From positions 7,412,001 through 7,476,000 of the forward strand of contig CM049416.1 of assembly GCA_026929865.2 (NCBI GenBank): 64,000 nt of DNA. Direction: 5' to 3'. The DNA comes from Hyperoplus lanceolatus (taxonomy: Eukaryota > Chordata > Actinopteri > Uranoscopiformes > Ammodytidae). Positions 1 to 11,727 of this stretch are shown in pieces. The stretch's first letter is position 1, and each line of letters starts with the position of its first letter. Under the pieces are notes generated by a model. That model had not been told where the DNA came from, ran no database searches, and saw only the letters and a program-made list of their open reading frames with translations. The position numbers were made by a program, and so were the translations under genes.

Positions 1-542
1 CACTGGCAACTGGTTGACTGACCATGGTATTACTGTGCATGAATGGCCAGACAACTCTCCTGACCTGAACTCCATAGAGAAACTATGGAGTAATGTCAAG
101 AGGAAGATGATACACACCAGACGCAACAATACAGAGGGGCTGAAGGCCACTATCAAAGCAACCTGGGCTTCCATAACACCTCAGCAGTGCCACAGGCTGA
201 TAGCATCCATGCCACGCCGCATTGAGGCAAGAATTCATGCAAAAGGGGCCAAAACCAAGTACTTAATACATATGCATTAGTATACTTTCTAGAGGGCCGA
301 CATTTCTGTATTTAAAAACCTTTTTTTATTGATTTTATGTAATATTCTAATTTTCTGAGATTTTGAATTTGTGGTTTTTATAAACTGTGCACTATAATAA
401 TCACAATTATAACACATACAGGCTTCACATATCTCACTTTACATGTAATGAGGCTGTATAATATATTATTTTCACCTTTAAAGTTGAATTACTGAAATAA
501 ATTAACTTTTGCACGATATTCTAATTTTTCGAGTTTCACCTG
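1..542 (+). mobile_element. Tc1/mariner element, 3' part
   Basis: Right-hand part of a Tc1-like DNA transposon cut by the window start. It holds the end of the transposase frame, an AT-rich 3' region and a terminal inverted repeat ending in CACCTG followed by TA (543-544), the expected Tc1 target dinucleotide. The motif ATATTCTAATTTT occurs about 345-358 and again at the end near 518-530, which fits the paired transposase-binding sites (IR/DR arrangement) of many fish Tc1 elements. Autonomy cannot be judged because the left half is outside the window. Confidence 0.8.
2..280 (+). CDS. Tc1-like transposase, C-terminal fragment
   Basis: Partial frame, open from the window edge to a TAG stop at 278-280, about 92 residues. 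It contains the Tc1 hallmark WPDNSPDLNSIEKLW, in which the Glu of NSIEKLW is at the position of the third acidic residue of the DDE catalytic triad. Downstream residues are basic, ending in the usual C-terminal helix region. The first two catalytic Asp residues and the DNA-binding domain lie before the window. No internal stop is seen in this fragment. Confidence 0.85.
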   Translation, partial: TGNWLTDHGITVHEWPDNSPDLNSIEKLWSNVKRKMIHTRRNNTEGLKATIKATWASITPQQCHRLIASMPRRIEARIHAKGAKTKYLIHMH

Positions 543-3166
543 TATATATTTGTGTAATATGAGAGGGTTTACTTATTACTACCTGTTGTACACAGGGGAG
601 CAGTTAGCTGCAAAACAGTTAGATATTTCACTTGTTGGTGGACATACATGTCTAAAATATAAGTCAATACTTCTAATACCATGCTTTAAAATGACTCAAA
701 ATTTGTCTAAAGTTGTCTAATGCAGCCTACACTGTAGAGTAGTAGTAGTAGGCAATACTATTAAGTTACATTGGCTCCAAGGGAAATACTCAGAATACAA
801 GTTTCCCAAAAATTGTACAAGGACAGTATTGAGTAGATGTACTTAAAAATAACAAACATAAACTTTATTTGAATAGCACCTTTCATACCCTCTAAAAGTT
901 GCTTGAATAAATAAAGCTGGGGACAAAACAGCTCTTGTTATGTCCCCGAAGAAAAACATGAAAGATGTTTTATCTGACAACAAAGAAACTCTTTTTCCGC
1001 ATAATTAGCGAAGGATCAAACTCATTTGTTATCTTCATTTCTCACTAGTCGCGAAAGAAACCAATGACTTTAGGAGAAATGTGTCAGACTCTGATGCATG
1101 TAATCTGCTTGCTAGTTAATAAACTCTGTATTATTTTCCCCTTTGGATGCAGAATAAAACAACACAAACACACACACACACACATGCACACACACGCACA
1201 CACACACACACACACTGAGGACAAACCAAGGACGCATTGCCAAGGAGAGGCACATTTTGGCGCTCCACCGACGGAAGCTGCTGCCAAGCCTTCCTGCCGA
1301 CGGCCTTGTTTGCTCGTGGTATTGTGTGCCGCTGGCTAAAATTGAACGCGGAGATTATTTATTGATGCAGAGTTTCATCAGGAACGACCAAGCCTATTTT
1401 CTTTTCTTTTTTTAAATTGATCAACCAGATAAGCCTGATAAATATTATGATGAGTATTTGGAAAACCTTCTCCAAACAGAGACAACCGTGGCTTGACCAT
1501 GACTCATCTGAAAGAGTTTTTTTTGCATGTTTTTTGTTGTTGTAGATTTTACACTCAGGGCTCCTTTCATAGTCAAGCTGAAAGTCGTGCAGCACAAAAA
1601 TCTGCCCATAAATTCAGACGATTCACCCTCGGCGCTGACAGGAGCCCACAAATTTGACCTCCCACTCACTGTCAATAGAGCTGGAGAAAGTCTTGAGTGT
1701 GTAGAAGGCACATTTTGGAGCCTCTTCGTGTAAAGCTAACTGTCAAAAAATCAAACTAGAGTCTTCTTTCAGGGTGGACGTATAAGCTTTGAAAACCACT
1801 GGCTAACACAGACATATCAGACCGTGGCGCTGGCTCATTTTCTTTTCCCCCTAAATGATAGAGATTAGGGAACGTGTAGGGAGCTTTTTAAAGTTGAAGA
1901 CAAAACATACACCGAGCTGTCCTTTCTGTTTCACACAAAAGCAAAAGAAGAAAATCACCTCAGTTAAAACTTGCTCTCTGTCTCTCCTCCTTTGAAGCCA
2001 GCCCCTATAAATAACTTCCCAGCGGTATTGTATGTTTTAGGACTGGAGAGAGAAAACAAGCTTAGAGTGCCCTCTACGTGCAGGCTGTAGAAGCTATGTG
2101 TCTGCAGAATGTGGCACACAGTCATGGAACAAATGCTCCAGATATACAGTAGGCTGTACAGAATCAGGCGTGTCTGGTTGATATTGAGCCAAGCAGAATG
2201 ACTTGGCTGGGATGTTGATGGATGGTAAAACATTTTCCATTTTTACCTGCCTCTTAGGCGGCCGAGACGCTGCATTTTTTCCACACAGGCTCAATATTGA
2301 GAAGGTGAAATGCATGATGGGGGAAATTTTAACGTTGGTGCTGCCCTCTCTAAGTGCAGTGTCATCAGGAGTTAAGTGGGGAGGCAGGCCAGATCAAAGC
2401 AGCCGAGCAGATCTTCACTGCCTGACTTCATCTCTGCTTAAAGCCAGAGAAAAACCCCAGTCACAACCCCAGATGCTAAAGGAAAAGAAGAATTCTTCTA
2501 TTTTTCCCCCTTCTGGACTCATTATTCCCTCCCTCGCGTGCAGGGCTTCATGCAGCAGTCACGCTTGCGAAAAAGCCCAAATCAAAGCGCCTCGTTTGAA
2601 GACTTGTTTGGTTAATAAGTCTATTACTGAGCTTCAAAAACTGCAATTAGATGGGAAGTCTGGAGTCAATGTGTCAAAATCCCCGCTGATTCGTCCTCCA
2701 GTCAGATGATGCCGATGGCACGGTTTGATTTGTCACATGGCTGAGACTCGCGCCGAATGAATTAACAGTCATTAACATATACATTTATAAATATCTTGGC
2801 AAAGGAGAGATATTAGCATACCCCATGTACTACACATGAGCACCTGTGAGGGAGTAGAGGATAGAACAGGGGCTGTGGAGTCAGATGTGGTGGCATGTTT
2901 CAGACTGCCTGAAACCAGTTTTCAATTAATTTCCCTGTTCATCTATAGTCAAGTTTGTAAAACAAGGAAATAAATGATTTTTTGTGGGGTGGGGTGGGGT
3001 GAAAACAAAGGAAATTTCTAATAACACAATGTAGCAAAGGCAGGCCAAATGCTTTGAAAGCCATAAAACAGGAATTATCTTGTTACACTTTTTTGGAGGG
3101 CCAGTGTGAACAGAAATTGTGACAGCATCCCCAAAATGGTAAATTAAAGGACTGACTGACTCTTCT
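543..3166. other. No gene found; non-coding
   Basis: Long stretch with no supported gene. Open frames here are short and have no recognisable domains. It holds a (CA)n array at 1163-1214 and a short (GGGGT)n run near 2981-3001. The part from about 1530 to 2710 is less AT-rich and not obviously repetitive, so it could hold conserved non-coding sequence, but nothing in one sequence proves that. Confidence 0.6.
1163..1214. repeat. (CA)n microsatellite
   Basis: Dinucleotide array with a few interruptions (ATG and CG steps). Confidence 0.95.
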
Positions 3167-3263
3167 TAAAGATCACCTATTATGCTTTTTCAACCATTAT
3201 GACCTATAAACGTTGTTATAATGATTCATGTTTAACCACACTTAAGTGCCAAATGATGACTTA

Positions 3264-4247
3264 AGGTACAAACACACTACACGCGTTACCCGCGTAAGAT
3301 TTACGTGCGTAACGCAGCTAAAATGTTGCTTGATCATTTTGTGTCAAAAATGGTTCAACGCGCGTAGTCTCCCTCCCGATATTGTATTTCCCGTAATTAA
3401 CCATAGCTGCGATCAGACCCGACACAACAGCGTGCATGTCCGCACAAAAACAACAACAACACGGCCAACAACTGTGCCAAAAGACAAACTGAACAGCACA
3501 AATAGCCTAGCATTAAAACAGCATTGCATATCCACGGCAGCTACATAACAAACACAGTTACAGCAGCATCGGTGCACGGCGGCACAACATAAAGCCAAGT
3601 AGCCAACATTACCCTACCTGGCTGTGACAGGGGACCGTGGCTGGCGTAGATCAACACCGGTGCTTCGCTGTATTTGTTGTGAAAGTCCCACGAACATAGC
3701 CGTCATGTTTGGGTTCATAATATGAGGCGCTAGCCGCCCGCACACAACCGGGTGAGTTAACTAATGCTATACGGCGCTAACTTGTTTTATTGGCTAAAGC
3801 ACAGCCGCACATATTCACTGAATTAACCAGGAAGTCCATTCTCCTGGCTTACTCTCCCCACGTCTTCTATTCCCGAGCTGCTGTCATACAGCACCGGCTC
3901 GGCTGCCTGCAATACATTTTCCTCCTCGGTGTGTCTCATCAGCCTCTGTGTACAGTACACTGTTCTCCAACCGTGCCAATGTATGTGACGTCGGGTCAAG
4001 CCCAACGCTGATTGGCCAACGCGGCTAATCGTCATGCGTAGGAGTGTAAAAAGTTAAATTTTTTGAAATCCGCGCGTAGCTGCGTATATACGCGGCTCAT
4101 ACGCAGCTAACGCGGCTAAAATGTTGCTTTAGCGCGAGTGACGCATCTACGCGCCATCTACGTGCGTAGACCAATGGTTCCCTATGGAAAAATAGCCGAT
4201 TTTATACGCGTCTGTACGCGTGTAACATGTGTAGTGTGTTCGCACCT
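3264..4247. mobile_element. PIF/Harbinger-like MITE
   Basis: A 984-bp non-coding element flanked by TTA on both sides (3261-3263 and 4248-4250). The left end AGGTACAAACACACTACAC matches the inverted right end AGGTGCGAACACACTACAC. A 3-bp TTA duplication is typical of PIF/Harbinger elements. The interior is rich in CGCG motifs and has no transposase frame. A related copy lies at 6615-7662. Confidence 0.7.
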
Positions 4248-4857
4248 TTACTTGCATTAAGACGTATTCCCTGCTGACCCTCTGGGGTGGCTGTGAAAAG
4301 CGCTAAACACTAACGCCGGTCGGCGGTTGGGATTCACTTGTTCAGATTTCCGGGATTTATCTACGTAGACCAATACGGATTTTCCATGTATGGTAATGCT
4401 GCAACGTGCTCAGGCATGCTCCTGTCATGCCCCCACACTGCCTGCTCAAATCTGCCCGTGCTCCGCTGAAAGTCTTCCGGAAGGTAACCAATCACAACGG
4501 AGTAGGGTTGGCAGGAGGGGGCGAGGGAACGGAGAAGCACAAAGCCGAGTGATGACAGAGAATGCTGAAAGCGCCCAGATGAGAGGAAGAGTTTCACTTA
4601 AATCTTCATAGTTCTTTGTGCTGTGATTCGTGTCAGGTTGCTCTATAGGAGTTGTGAGGAAGGTGTAGCTTCCTAGCGTATTACTATTGTGGATCTCTTA
4701 AAGGCAGAACTCGCTGCAGGTGATTGGTAAGAATCACACAGATGTTCTGTTGCTGACGCTGCTCCAGCTTGGAATCACTGTGTCCACTCTGGGCTCTAAG
4801 TGCGTCATTCTGTAGCCTAAGCTGCCGCATCGAAGCTAGAAGACTCTGATGTTCACT

Positions 4858-5181
4858 CTAAAGCTTCGCATATTCTGTCTCTTCTGTTGCATTTGGAGCA
4901 TCATATGTGTCCGATATTGTCCACAGCGGGGTGTGGACAGTATCGGACACATGTTCCGGACTGCCTGGGATTTCAGAGCATAAGCTTGGCATACTATCTT
5001 CATCCTCTTCTTCATGACGAGAAGTAGGATGTAGTGAGTTGGGTGGTGGTGCTGGTCGTTTTGGTACAGATACGATGTAATCCTCAAGGTACATCGGGCG
5101 GGAATACTCCCGCCTGACACATGTCTCATGCTCCATACCTGCTTGATTTGCCATCTTATCTGCAGTGGGCTCTAAGATCAA
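4858..5181 (-). CDS. Short ORF inside the LTR-flanked element
   Basis: A 107-codon frame between the two 96-bp repeats, counted from an alternative start; the first ATG that looks usable is MANQAG. The segment RPMYLEDYIV followed by an acidic, proline-rich tail resembles the linker or C-terminal tail seen in LTR-retrotransposon polyproteins. No protease, RT or integrase motif is present. It could be a deletion remnant joining gag and pol ends, or a chance frame. Confidence 0.3.
   Translation of the reverse strand: MILEPTADKMANQAGMEHETCVRREYSRPMYLEDYIVSVPKRPAPPPNSLHPTSRHEEEDEDSMPSLCSEIPGSPEHVSDTVHTPLWTISDTYDAPNATEETEYAKL
4906..4951. repeat. Inverted repeat / hairpin
   Basis: Arms 4906-4924 and 4933-4951 are 19 nt each with a single mismatch, separated by an 8-nt loop. 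It lies inside the ORF of the small LTR-flanked element. Confidence 0.75.
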
Positions 5182-5483
5182 GCTCGAAGGACCATATGTG
5201 AGGAAGGTGTAGCTTCCAAGCGTATTACTATTGTGGATCTCTTGAAGGCAGAACTCGCTGCAGGTGATCGGTAAGAATCACACAGATGTTCAGGTCCAAT
5301 TTGTTTATTATCTTCTGCACCACCACATTCACCCAAACTGTCTGATGACTCAGTGGTTTTGCGCTAGACGCACGTCACAGCAGATGACAGGTTTGGATGA
5401 GTTGTGACCGCAACATCCACGGTTTCCCGACTCACAGGGAGCGGCTTGTCCAGCTGGGTAAAGTCTGTGAAAGTGAAACTTAA

Positions 5484-5996
5484 TGGTCCCATATTATGCT
5501 AAATGCACTTTTTAAATGTGTTCCAACATATCCATGCGTCCACGGTGTGCCTAGAGACTGCCAAAATATAAAAAAAAATAACAATCTCTCCTTTTCTCAC
5601 TCTCCCCTTTTCTGAAACCCCCACCCCTCCCCCTCAATATACTCCAGTCAGAATTCTCCCAGTTTCTGACCTCACAAACTGGAAAGCCAGAAGCTTCCAC
5701 TGTGCAGCCCACACCCCTATTCCTTATTGGTCCACGGCCCTGACAGACAGAGGGCGAGGCGTATCTGGCTTCGCTTCCGGACAGGGGGCGGGGGCAACTC
5801 AAAGATTGTATATTTACGAGGGGAGCTGCAGCTCTTTTTAAAAAATAGGCCATTGTGAGATTAGCTGAACATCAGCATAGTACAATAAATTATCTGAAAG
5901 TTTTTTTCAGCAAACAATTAAAGTAAAACGTATTAGGGACCACTAAGACCATATAATATGGTGTATAATAGTACCGAAAAGTGTATAATATGGGAG
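5484..5996. mobile_element. Possible MITE
   Basis: The left edge reads GGTCCCATATTATGC and the right edge GCATAATATGGGA-like (GTATAATATGGGAGC), an imperfect inverted pair about 500 bp apart. Related ATAATATGG motifs occur near 5952. No target duplication was settled. Confidence 0.3.
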
Positions 5997-6614
5997 CTTC
6001 AAGAGCTTATGTCTGAGGAAAACGTCCGCTAGGGGGAACCTTTTTCACAGGAGTCATTAATGAGAAATGAAGACCAGAAAAGTAGTATAATAGGAGAACT
6101 TTAACCTTAAAATAATCAATAATCAACCTCAATAGCTGACATGCAAATATCACCTGAGTGGCATCTTTAAAGCTCTATATTATAAATTCATGACCGCATA
6201 AGGTACAGTGTGTTACGGGAATTGCCGTTTTCAGAACATGACTTGGTAGAAATGGAATATAATATTCATGTCTGTTTTAATTAGTGAATAATAGCTTCAA
6301 AATAAATGTTTTTTATTATATTACAATGCGCATTTTATATCTACATTGAGAAGTGCCATCCATGTTGCACTGCCATGTTTCTACAGTAGCACAGAACGGA
6401 AAAACGTGACGGCCTCATGTGTATTTATATCAGTGGGCATCCACTGGAAATGCACCTGTTGGACGAGCAAGTACAATAAATGACTTAATACATCTTCACC
6501 TCATCACTTGATATTGTCGAAAGACTTGAGGCAATAGTGGATAATGTCATCTTTAGTAAAACGTGTTCTTGAAATCCAACTGAAGCTTCTGTAAATTCTT
6601 AGAACGGGAGGGTG

Positions 6615-7662
6615 TGCGCCCACACCAAACGTGTAAAAAATGGTTCTACGCGCGTAACGCGCCTAGTCTCCCTGACAATTATTGATTTCCCCTGATCAAC
6701 CATGGCTGCGAGCAGACCCGACCCGACACAACAATGTGCATGTCCGCACAAAAACAACAACAACACGGCCAACAACTGTGCCAAAAGACAAATAAACAGC
6801 AACTGAACAGCACATATAGCCTAGCATTAAAACAGCATTCCGCTGCTGCTATCCGGCGCTAACTTGGTTTATCGGCGAAAGCACAGCCGCACATATTCAC
6901 TAAATTAACCAGGAAGCCCATTCTCCAGGTTTACTTTCCCCACGTCTTCTATTCCCAAGCGGCTATCATACAGCACCGGCCGCCCGCAAATACATTTTCC
7001 TCCTCAGTGTTTCTCAACCTCTGTGTACACTGTTCTCCGACCGTGCCGATGTATGTGACGTCGGGTCATTCTCCAAGCTGATTGGGGGCGTCACGCGTGG
7101 GAGCGTAAAAAGTTCAATAGGTATGTGCTTTAAGGCTCATTTATGCTCCAATTCCGTGCTTCAATAGAGACGTACGTTTACAACGTTATATCCGTCACTG
7201 CCCTCATACTTCCATGCGTCCTTTATGTTGGATGGAAATTAAGCAAATCAACCACTTGTAGGCAGCAGTGCCGCTCAGAGTCAATAGTTACTCAAAGGAA
7301 GAAGAAGAGTCAATGAATTAAATTTTATATACTATCTATCCCCCCCGGCGATTTTCTGTGGTACTGCTCCGTTCTGTCCGTTTGGTACGCATCTGCAAGC
7401 TTACAGGATAAATGCAGAAATATGGACAAAATGTACGCAGAGTACGGACCATGGGAACGGACAGAAGGCTCGGTCCGTATCCGTATGCGTATCTAACATA
7501 GAGCATTAATGAGCCTTTAGGCGCGTTAGGTGTGTATATACGTGCCTAACGCGTTGCTTTAGCGCGTGTAACGCATCTACGTGGCTAAACCAATGGTTCC
7601 CCATGGAAAAATTGACGATTTTATATGCCTCTAATGCGCCTAACGTGTTTGGTGTGGGCGCA
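6615..7662. mobile_element. Harbinger-related MITE, second copy, interrupted
   Basis: The ends TGCGCCCACACCAAAC (6615-) and its inverse (to 7662) form inverted repeats. The interior from about 6640 to 7120 is clearly related to the interior of the 3264-4247 element: both share segments with GCATGTCCGCACAAAAACA and with GATGTATGTGACGTCGGGTC-type sequence. It is split by a 384-bp element at 7133-7516. No coding capacity. Confidence 0.55.
7133..7516. mobile_element. Nested PIF/Harbinger-like MITE
   Basis: A 384-bp element with ends AGGCTCATTTATGCTC and inverse GAGCATTAATGAGCCT, flanked by TTA on both sides (7130-7132 and 7517-7519). It sits inside the second copy of the larger MITE. Non-coding. 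Confidence 0.7.
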
Positions 7663-9269
7663 GCTTAAGCCACATCCCATTCAAAGTACTAATAAGTCTC
7701 TTGTATAAAAATGTGTAGAAAAGTAGATTCTGAGCTTTGCTACTGACCAAGTAATCACTGTGTCTTTCTTTGAGTTTTTAATCCCCATTAATGGTCCAAA
7801 ATACAGATTTGACCAACCACACATATTGCTGTCAAACCCAGAACATTTCAAACAAGCTCAAGTCAGTAGAAGCACCAGCATCTAACAGCAGCCGGAGAGC
7901 GTGAGCATACGTAGTGAAGCACTTAGCAGCTCCTACTGGCTCCTTAATATATTTCCCTTAGGAGTAGTGAAGACTATTAATAGCTAAAACAAGAGTGAAA
8001 GTGGTCAGATTTAAAATACGAAAATGCTAATGTTCCACTGTGTCTGCTCGGTGTGCAAATTGCAAAGTGTTGCCAACTTGCCATTGTGTTGACAGCGTGT
8101 TGCACTTTGGTCAAAAAACAAAATGTCTGAAAAAAGATAGACAATGGATGGACGCATATTTGAGGGCTTTTAGGCTAGAGCTATTTTTTTCTTTTCCACA
8201 TCTAGCTGGATTGTTGATTATATTATTATGGCGTTTGAGTCGTTCCCTATGGTAAACATCTGACACGTTGCCCCTTTAAAGCCACTACGAGTAACATGGC
8301 ACGTTGGCGTCCCCTTTGGACAAAAGCAGTAGTATTTTTACAACGCCCGCTGTCACAAAGCTGTTTTCTAGCTCGTGCCAGGCGCGTGAGTGTGAACTGA
8401 GAAGGGAGCAATATAGTGCATGTCCGTGTGTTGAAAGTGTGAGGACTCTTTTCTGCTTCGTGAGAGTGGTTTTGACACTGCATGAACTGATGCCAGTCAC
8501 TGCCACACGCACCTGATTGCAATGAGTTGATGTAGCAGTGTCACCTAACTACTCTCTCTCACGGAGCTGAAAGATTACGTGTCTGACTCCTCACAGAAAG
8601 CGAATGAACGATAGACGGCAGTTAGTATGGATCACGATGAGGTAATGTGTTTATGTTGTTGTAATTAATTACTATTTCAGATAATGGTTATCTGATGATG
8701 GTGAAGCAAAGCAAACTTTGTGTTAGTACCAACCGCTCATTCATTTAGGAGTAAACACTGCAGTCTGGTTTCCCTCTCGTGAAATTGTATACACGTTGCT
8801 TGGCAACGCCCTCGTCCCCCCCCGTAGCCTATATCACTCTCCCTTTTAGCTTTTCTTCCTTGCATTTTCTTTTTTTTCTTTGATGGTTCAGCCCCGTTAT
8901 CAGTCATTATGACGACAAATAACTGTATCAAACAAGGCTCCCGCTCCCCTTCCCTCACCTGGAGGGATAGGCTTCTCAATTCACGTTGCTGCGCCACACT
9001 GAAATCTGCGACCAATACGGATATGTGACCATAGAGCCTGCACGAGCGAACCGAAAATCGGACTGGGTGTGCGACCCGACCAAAAGCAGTAATAAAAACT
9101 ATATAAAAACGTCTTTCTTTGCACTGATGGTCTCGTTTGCTGTTAAAGGTAATCTATGATTATGAGAGGAAACATGAGGCTGTTTAAAAGATATTTAAAT
9201 GTTACTCGTAGCCGCTTTAAGATCAGGATAATGTCTTTTCAAAGTGTCTTTCTGACACTGAGCCACAGT
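7663..9269. other. No gene found
   Basis: No supported gene. It contains the dispersed repeat copy at 8274-8495. The remainder shows only short frames without recognisable features. Confidence 0.6.
8274..8495 (+). repeat. Dispersed repeat, copy 1
   Basis: A 222-bp segment beginning CTTTAAAGCCACTACGAGTA and ending near GATGCCA. It recurs in the same orientation and at the same length at 51253-51474 with scattered substitutions. The family is not recognised and no RNA-polymerase III boxes or coding frame are evident. Confidence 0.7.
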
Positions 9270-9739
9270 CAGTGCGTTTCCATGGCACAACTAGATTGGA
9301 TTAAGACATATACCGAACTAGACACTCAAACGGACCGTGTCACTTGTCTGAGTATATATGGCCTTTCAGGAATCGGATAAATGTCCGATGCATGGCCGTC
9401 TCCACTATGCTAGGTGGCGCTGTAGCCCTTTCAACAAGTGGTTATAGAGCCACGTCCGGTTCCCTTCCGGCAATAACCCATGGTGTAGCCTATAACGCGC
9501 ATGCACACAAGCGCAGAACGAGAAGTCCGATATGCGATATCCGATCCCTGTATACATGCAGAGAGAATGCCGACTATGAACGAGTTATCCAGGTGTTCTT
9601 ATCCGACTTCGCTTGTCCGTTAATGTGCCGATTTGTGTGCGAAGTAGATCGGATAAAGGTCTTTACATGCATTTTACAAGTCCTGTTGAAGTCTTATTCG
9701 TTCATTTATCCGATTATGAGTCTGCATGTAAACGCACTG
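9270..9739. mobile_element. MITE, about 470 bp
   Basis: Ends CAGTGCGTTTCCATG (9270-9284) and CATGTAAACGCACTG (9725-9739) are a 15-bp inverted repeat with one mismatch. Internal motifs of the type ATCGGATAAA are repeated in both orientations. A 143-codon frame that covers it has no domain and is read as chance. Confidence 0.5.
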
Positions 9740-11694
9740 ACTGAGAAGCCAGCCAGTATACTGTCAGTGGCGTAACGCTCGCTGGAGAACCAACAGCCAG
9801 TTCTCCACTCAACAGCCTGCATGGCGCTGGAGCAGACAGATGTGCTGATATGCCATCTATAGCCGCGGGCCGTTTCTGACTTCTAAAGGCTTCCGCTGTC
9901 AAAGTGGGGCGCCTGGGAGTGCATGACACAAAAGTTAAATGAAGGTTAAATGGAAGCACTTCAAAGTGGGAGATCTCCACTGAAAAATAACGGCGGAAAG
10001 GTTAATGTGTGTCTTGTTGGGAACACCAGAGCAGCTTGTAGCTTTTGGGCATGACGGTTTGAGGTCCGGTGTGGGTCACAATGCCTTGGGCCCGCAGTTT
10101 ATTGCTTTTATTCACACAGTCTCTGTGTGCAGACAACTAATGCTTGCAGAGCAGTTTTGTTCCAGGTCAGATTTCCCTCTGTTATAGCTTCAATGCATAT
10201 GCAGTAATACTAGAGGCAGACGCTATTGGCTTTGAACATGTTGGATATAATTTTGGAATCACCTCTAATCTAATGGATGCTCCTCGCTTGATAGCTGATA
10301 CATGGAAACAGGTTGTAAATGCAGCAGAAGAGTTGGATTTTTTTTTTTTTTTTTTTATCTGTGCCCATTTTTGTTAGGTAAGCTTTTTTTGCCTTACAGG
10401 GAACATCAGGATCAATTTAGTGATTTGCAGGTTACAGAAGTAGTTCAACATTTTGGGAAATGTATTCGCTTTCTTTTGGTCAAGAGTAAGTCACTGCAAC
10501 CGGCCAAGAAATAGTTTGGACACGGTTGGGCAAGCTCTCTTTTTAAAATGCTGCTGGCTGCAGCCTCATATCTAATGGACAGACATGGGAGTGGTATCAA
10601 TCTTCTCGTCCAACCCTCTGCAATGAAAGCAAGTTGAGATTTTTAGGGTGGAACTCAACTGCTCAATTTGTATATATTTTGATGTGCAAACTGATCATTA
10701 ATTAATTAGAACCTTTCAGACACATACGTTAAAGAACTGAACAATCATAGCAGATGTTTAGATATGCTGAAAACTCTGCTCTTTGACATCAGATCTTAGT
10801 TAAATACATTATACGATTGGCATGGTGTGTCAAGTTATATTGGCTGCAGTCTATGAGTATGATTATAATGCAGCTGATATCCACACAGCTGTGAACCAGC
10901 CAAGGATCTTGATGCATGAAGGAAACAGCTGACAATAAACGCAAGACGTGGGCAGTGCTATTCTCTATTTATTTGCAAAACTTAACATAAATGAAATAGA
11001 CCTGTTTATGCAGCCTGTGTAAAAAAAGAAAAAGAAAACGTCAGATAGTAGGTAGATGTAACTAAGGCAATTATACCAGCTCAATGCCACATCAAAATAA
11101 TGCTAACATCTCCTCTGGGCTGCCTGCATCCCTTCAGTATTTAACCTATTATCACAACATAGTTAGTGAAGTGCGCTCGGCCCGATGTGACAGCTAATTG
11201 CCAACCGCCAGGACTCCAAAGGCAGCCGACCTGAAACTCTCGCAGCTTTCGCAAGGAATGGTTTGACACGGCTTTGAAGGTCAACTCCTTGTGCATTCAA
11301 AGGCCCAACAGGTGCCCCCTCCCCACGGGGTGCCAGCTCCCTGCTGGAAGGCCCTATCAAAGGCAGACTGGAGAGGCTTATTGTTCTCTCTCCTCTCCAG
11401 TTGACCCTCACCGCCCCATTAAAATCTAGCCTCAAACTCTGCCTGAGGGTCTCCAACCATCATCGGCACGCGCTGCCTTCACCAAAGCACTGCATGCTAA
11501 TGAGTCAGAGGAGAGGGGAGGGGGTGTGTGTGGTGGGTGGGGGGGGGACTGGGTTTGCATATTTAAAATGGGGGGTTGGGTTTCGTTACCAGGCAGAATT
11601 AATAATAGGATCGCCCGTGCTTGATTATTAGTTAGGTTTGATGAAGGAGGAGATACACGTTGGGTGGTGTGTTGACTTTTAACGGTGTGACATG

Positions 11695-11727
11695 CACACA
11701 CACACACACACACACACAAACACAAAC
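11695..11727. repeat. (CA)n microsatellite
   Basis: Short CA array. Confidence 0.9.

Larger units (their letters stand above)
4653..5292 (-). mobile_element. Small LTR-flanked element (TRIM-like)
   Basis: Two direct repeats of about 96 bp (4653-4748 and 5197-5292) are nearly identical and run TGTGAGGAAGG to GATGTTC(A/T), so one copy has TG...CA ends like an LTR. They enclose only about 450 bp with one minus-strand frame. No polypurine tract or flanking target duplication is clear. The layout resembles a terminal-repeat retrotransposon in miniature or a heavily deleted LTR element. Confidence 0.45.
3167..6106. mobile_element. Miniature DNA transposon split by nested insertions
   Basis: The left end TTAAAGATCACCTATTATG (3167-) and the right end around 6078-6106 are imperfect inverted repeats: the right end read in reverse is TTAAAGTTCTCCTATTATA. 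Both start with TTAA, which may be the target duplication. Between them are a 984-bp Harbinger-like MITE (3264-4247), a small LTR-like element (4653-5292) and another possible MITE (about 5484-5996). The outer pair therefore looks like an old MITE enlarged by later insertions. The outer boundaries are inferred from the repeat alone. Confidence 0.45.

Noticed and set aside
2203-2709. 168-codon plus-strand ORF
   Set aside because: No domain, no splice context, low-complexity composition; consistent with chance in a GC-richer stretch.
9344-9775. 143-codon plus-strand ORF
   Set aside because: Lies almost entirely within a MITE and has no recognisable motif.
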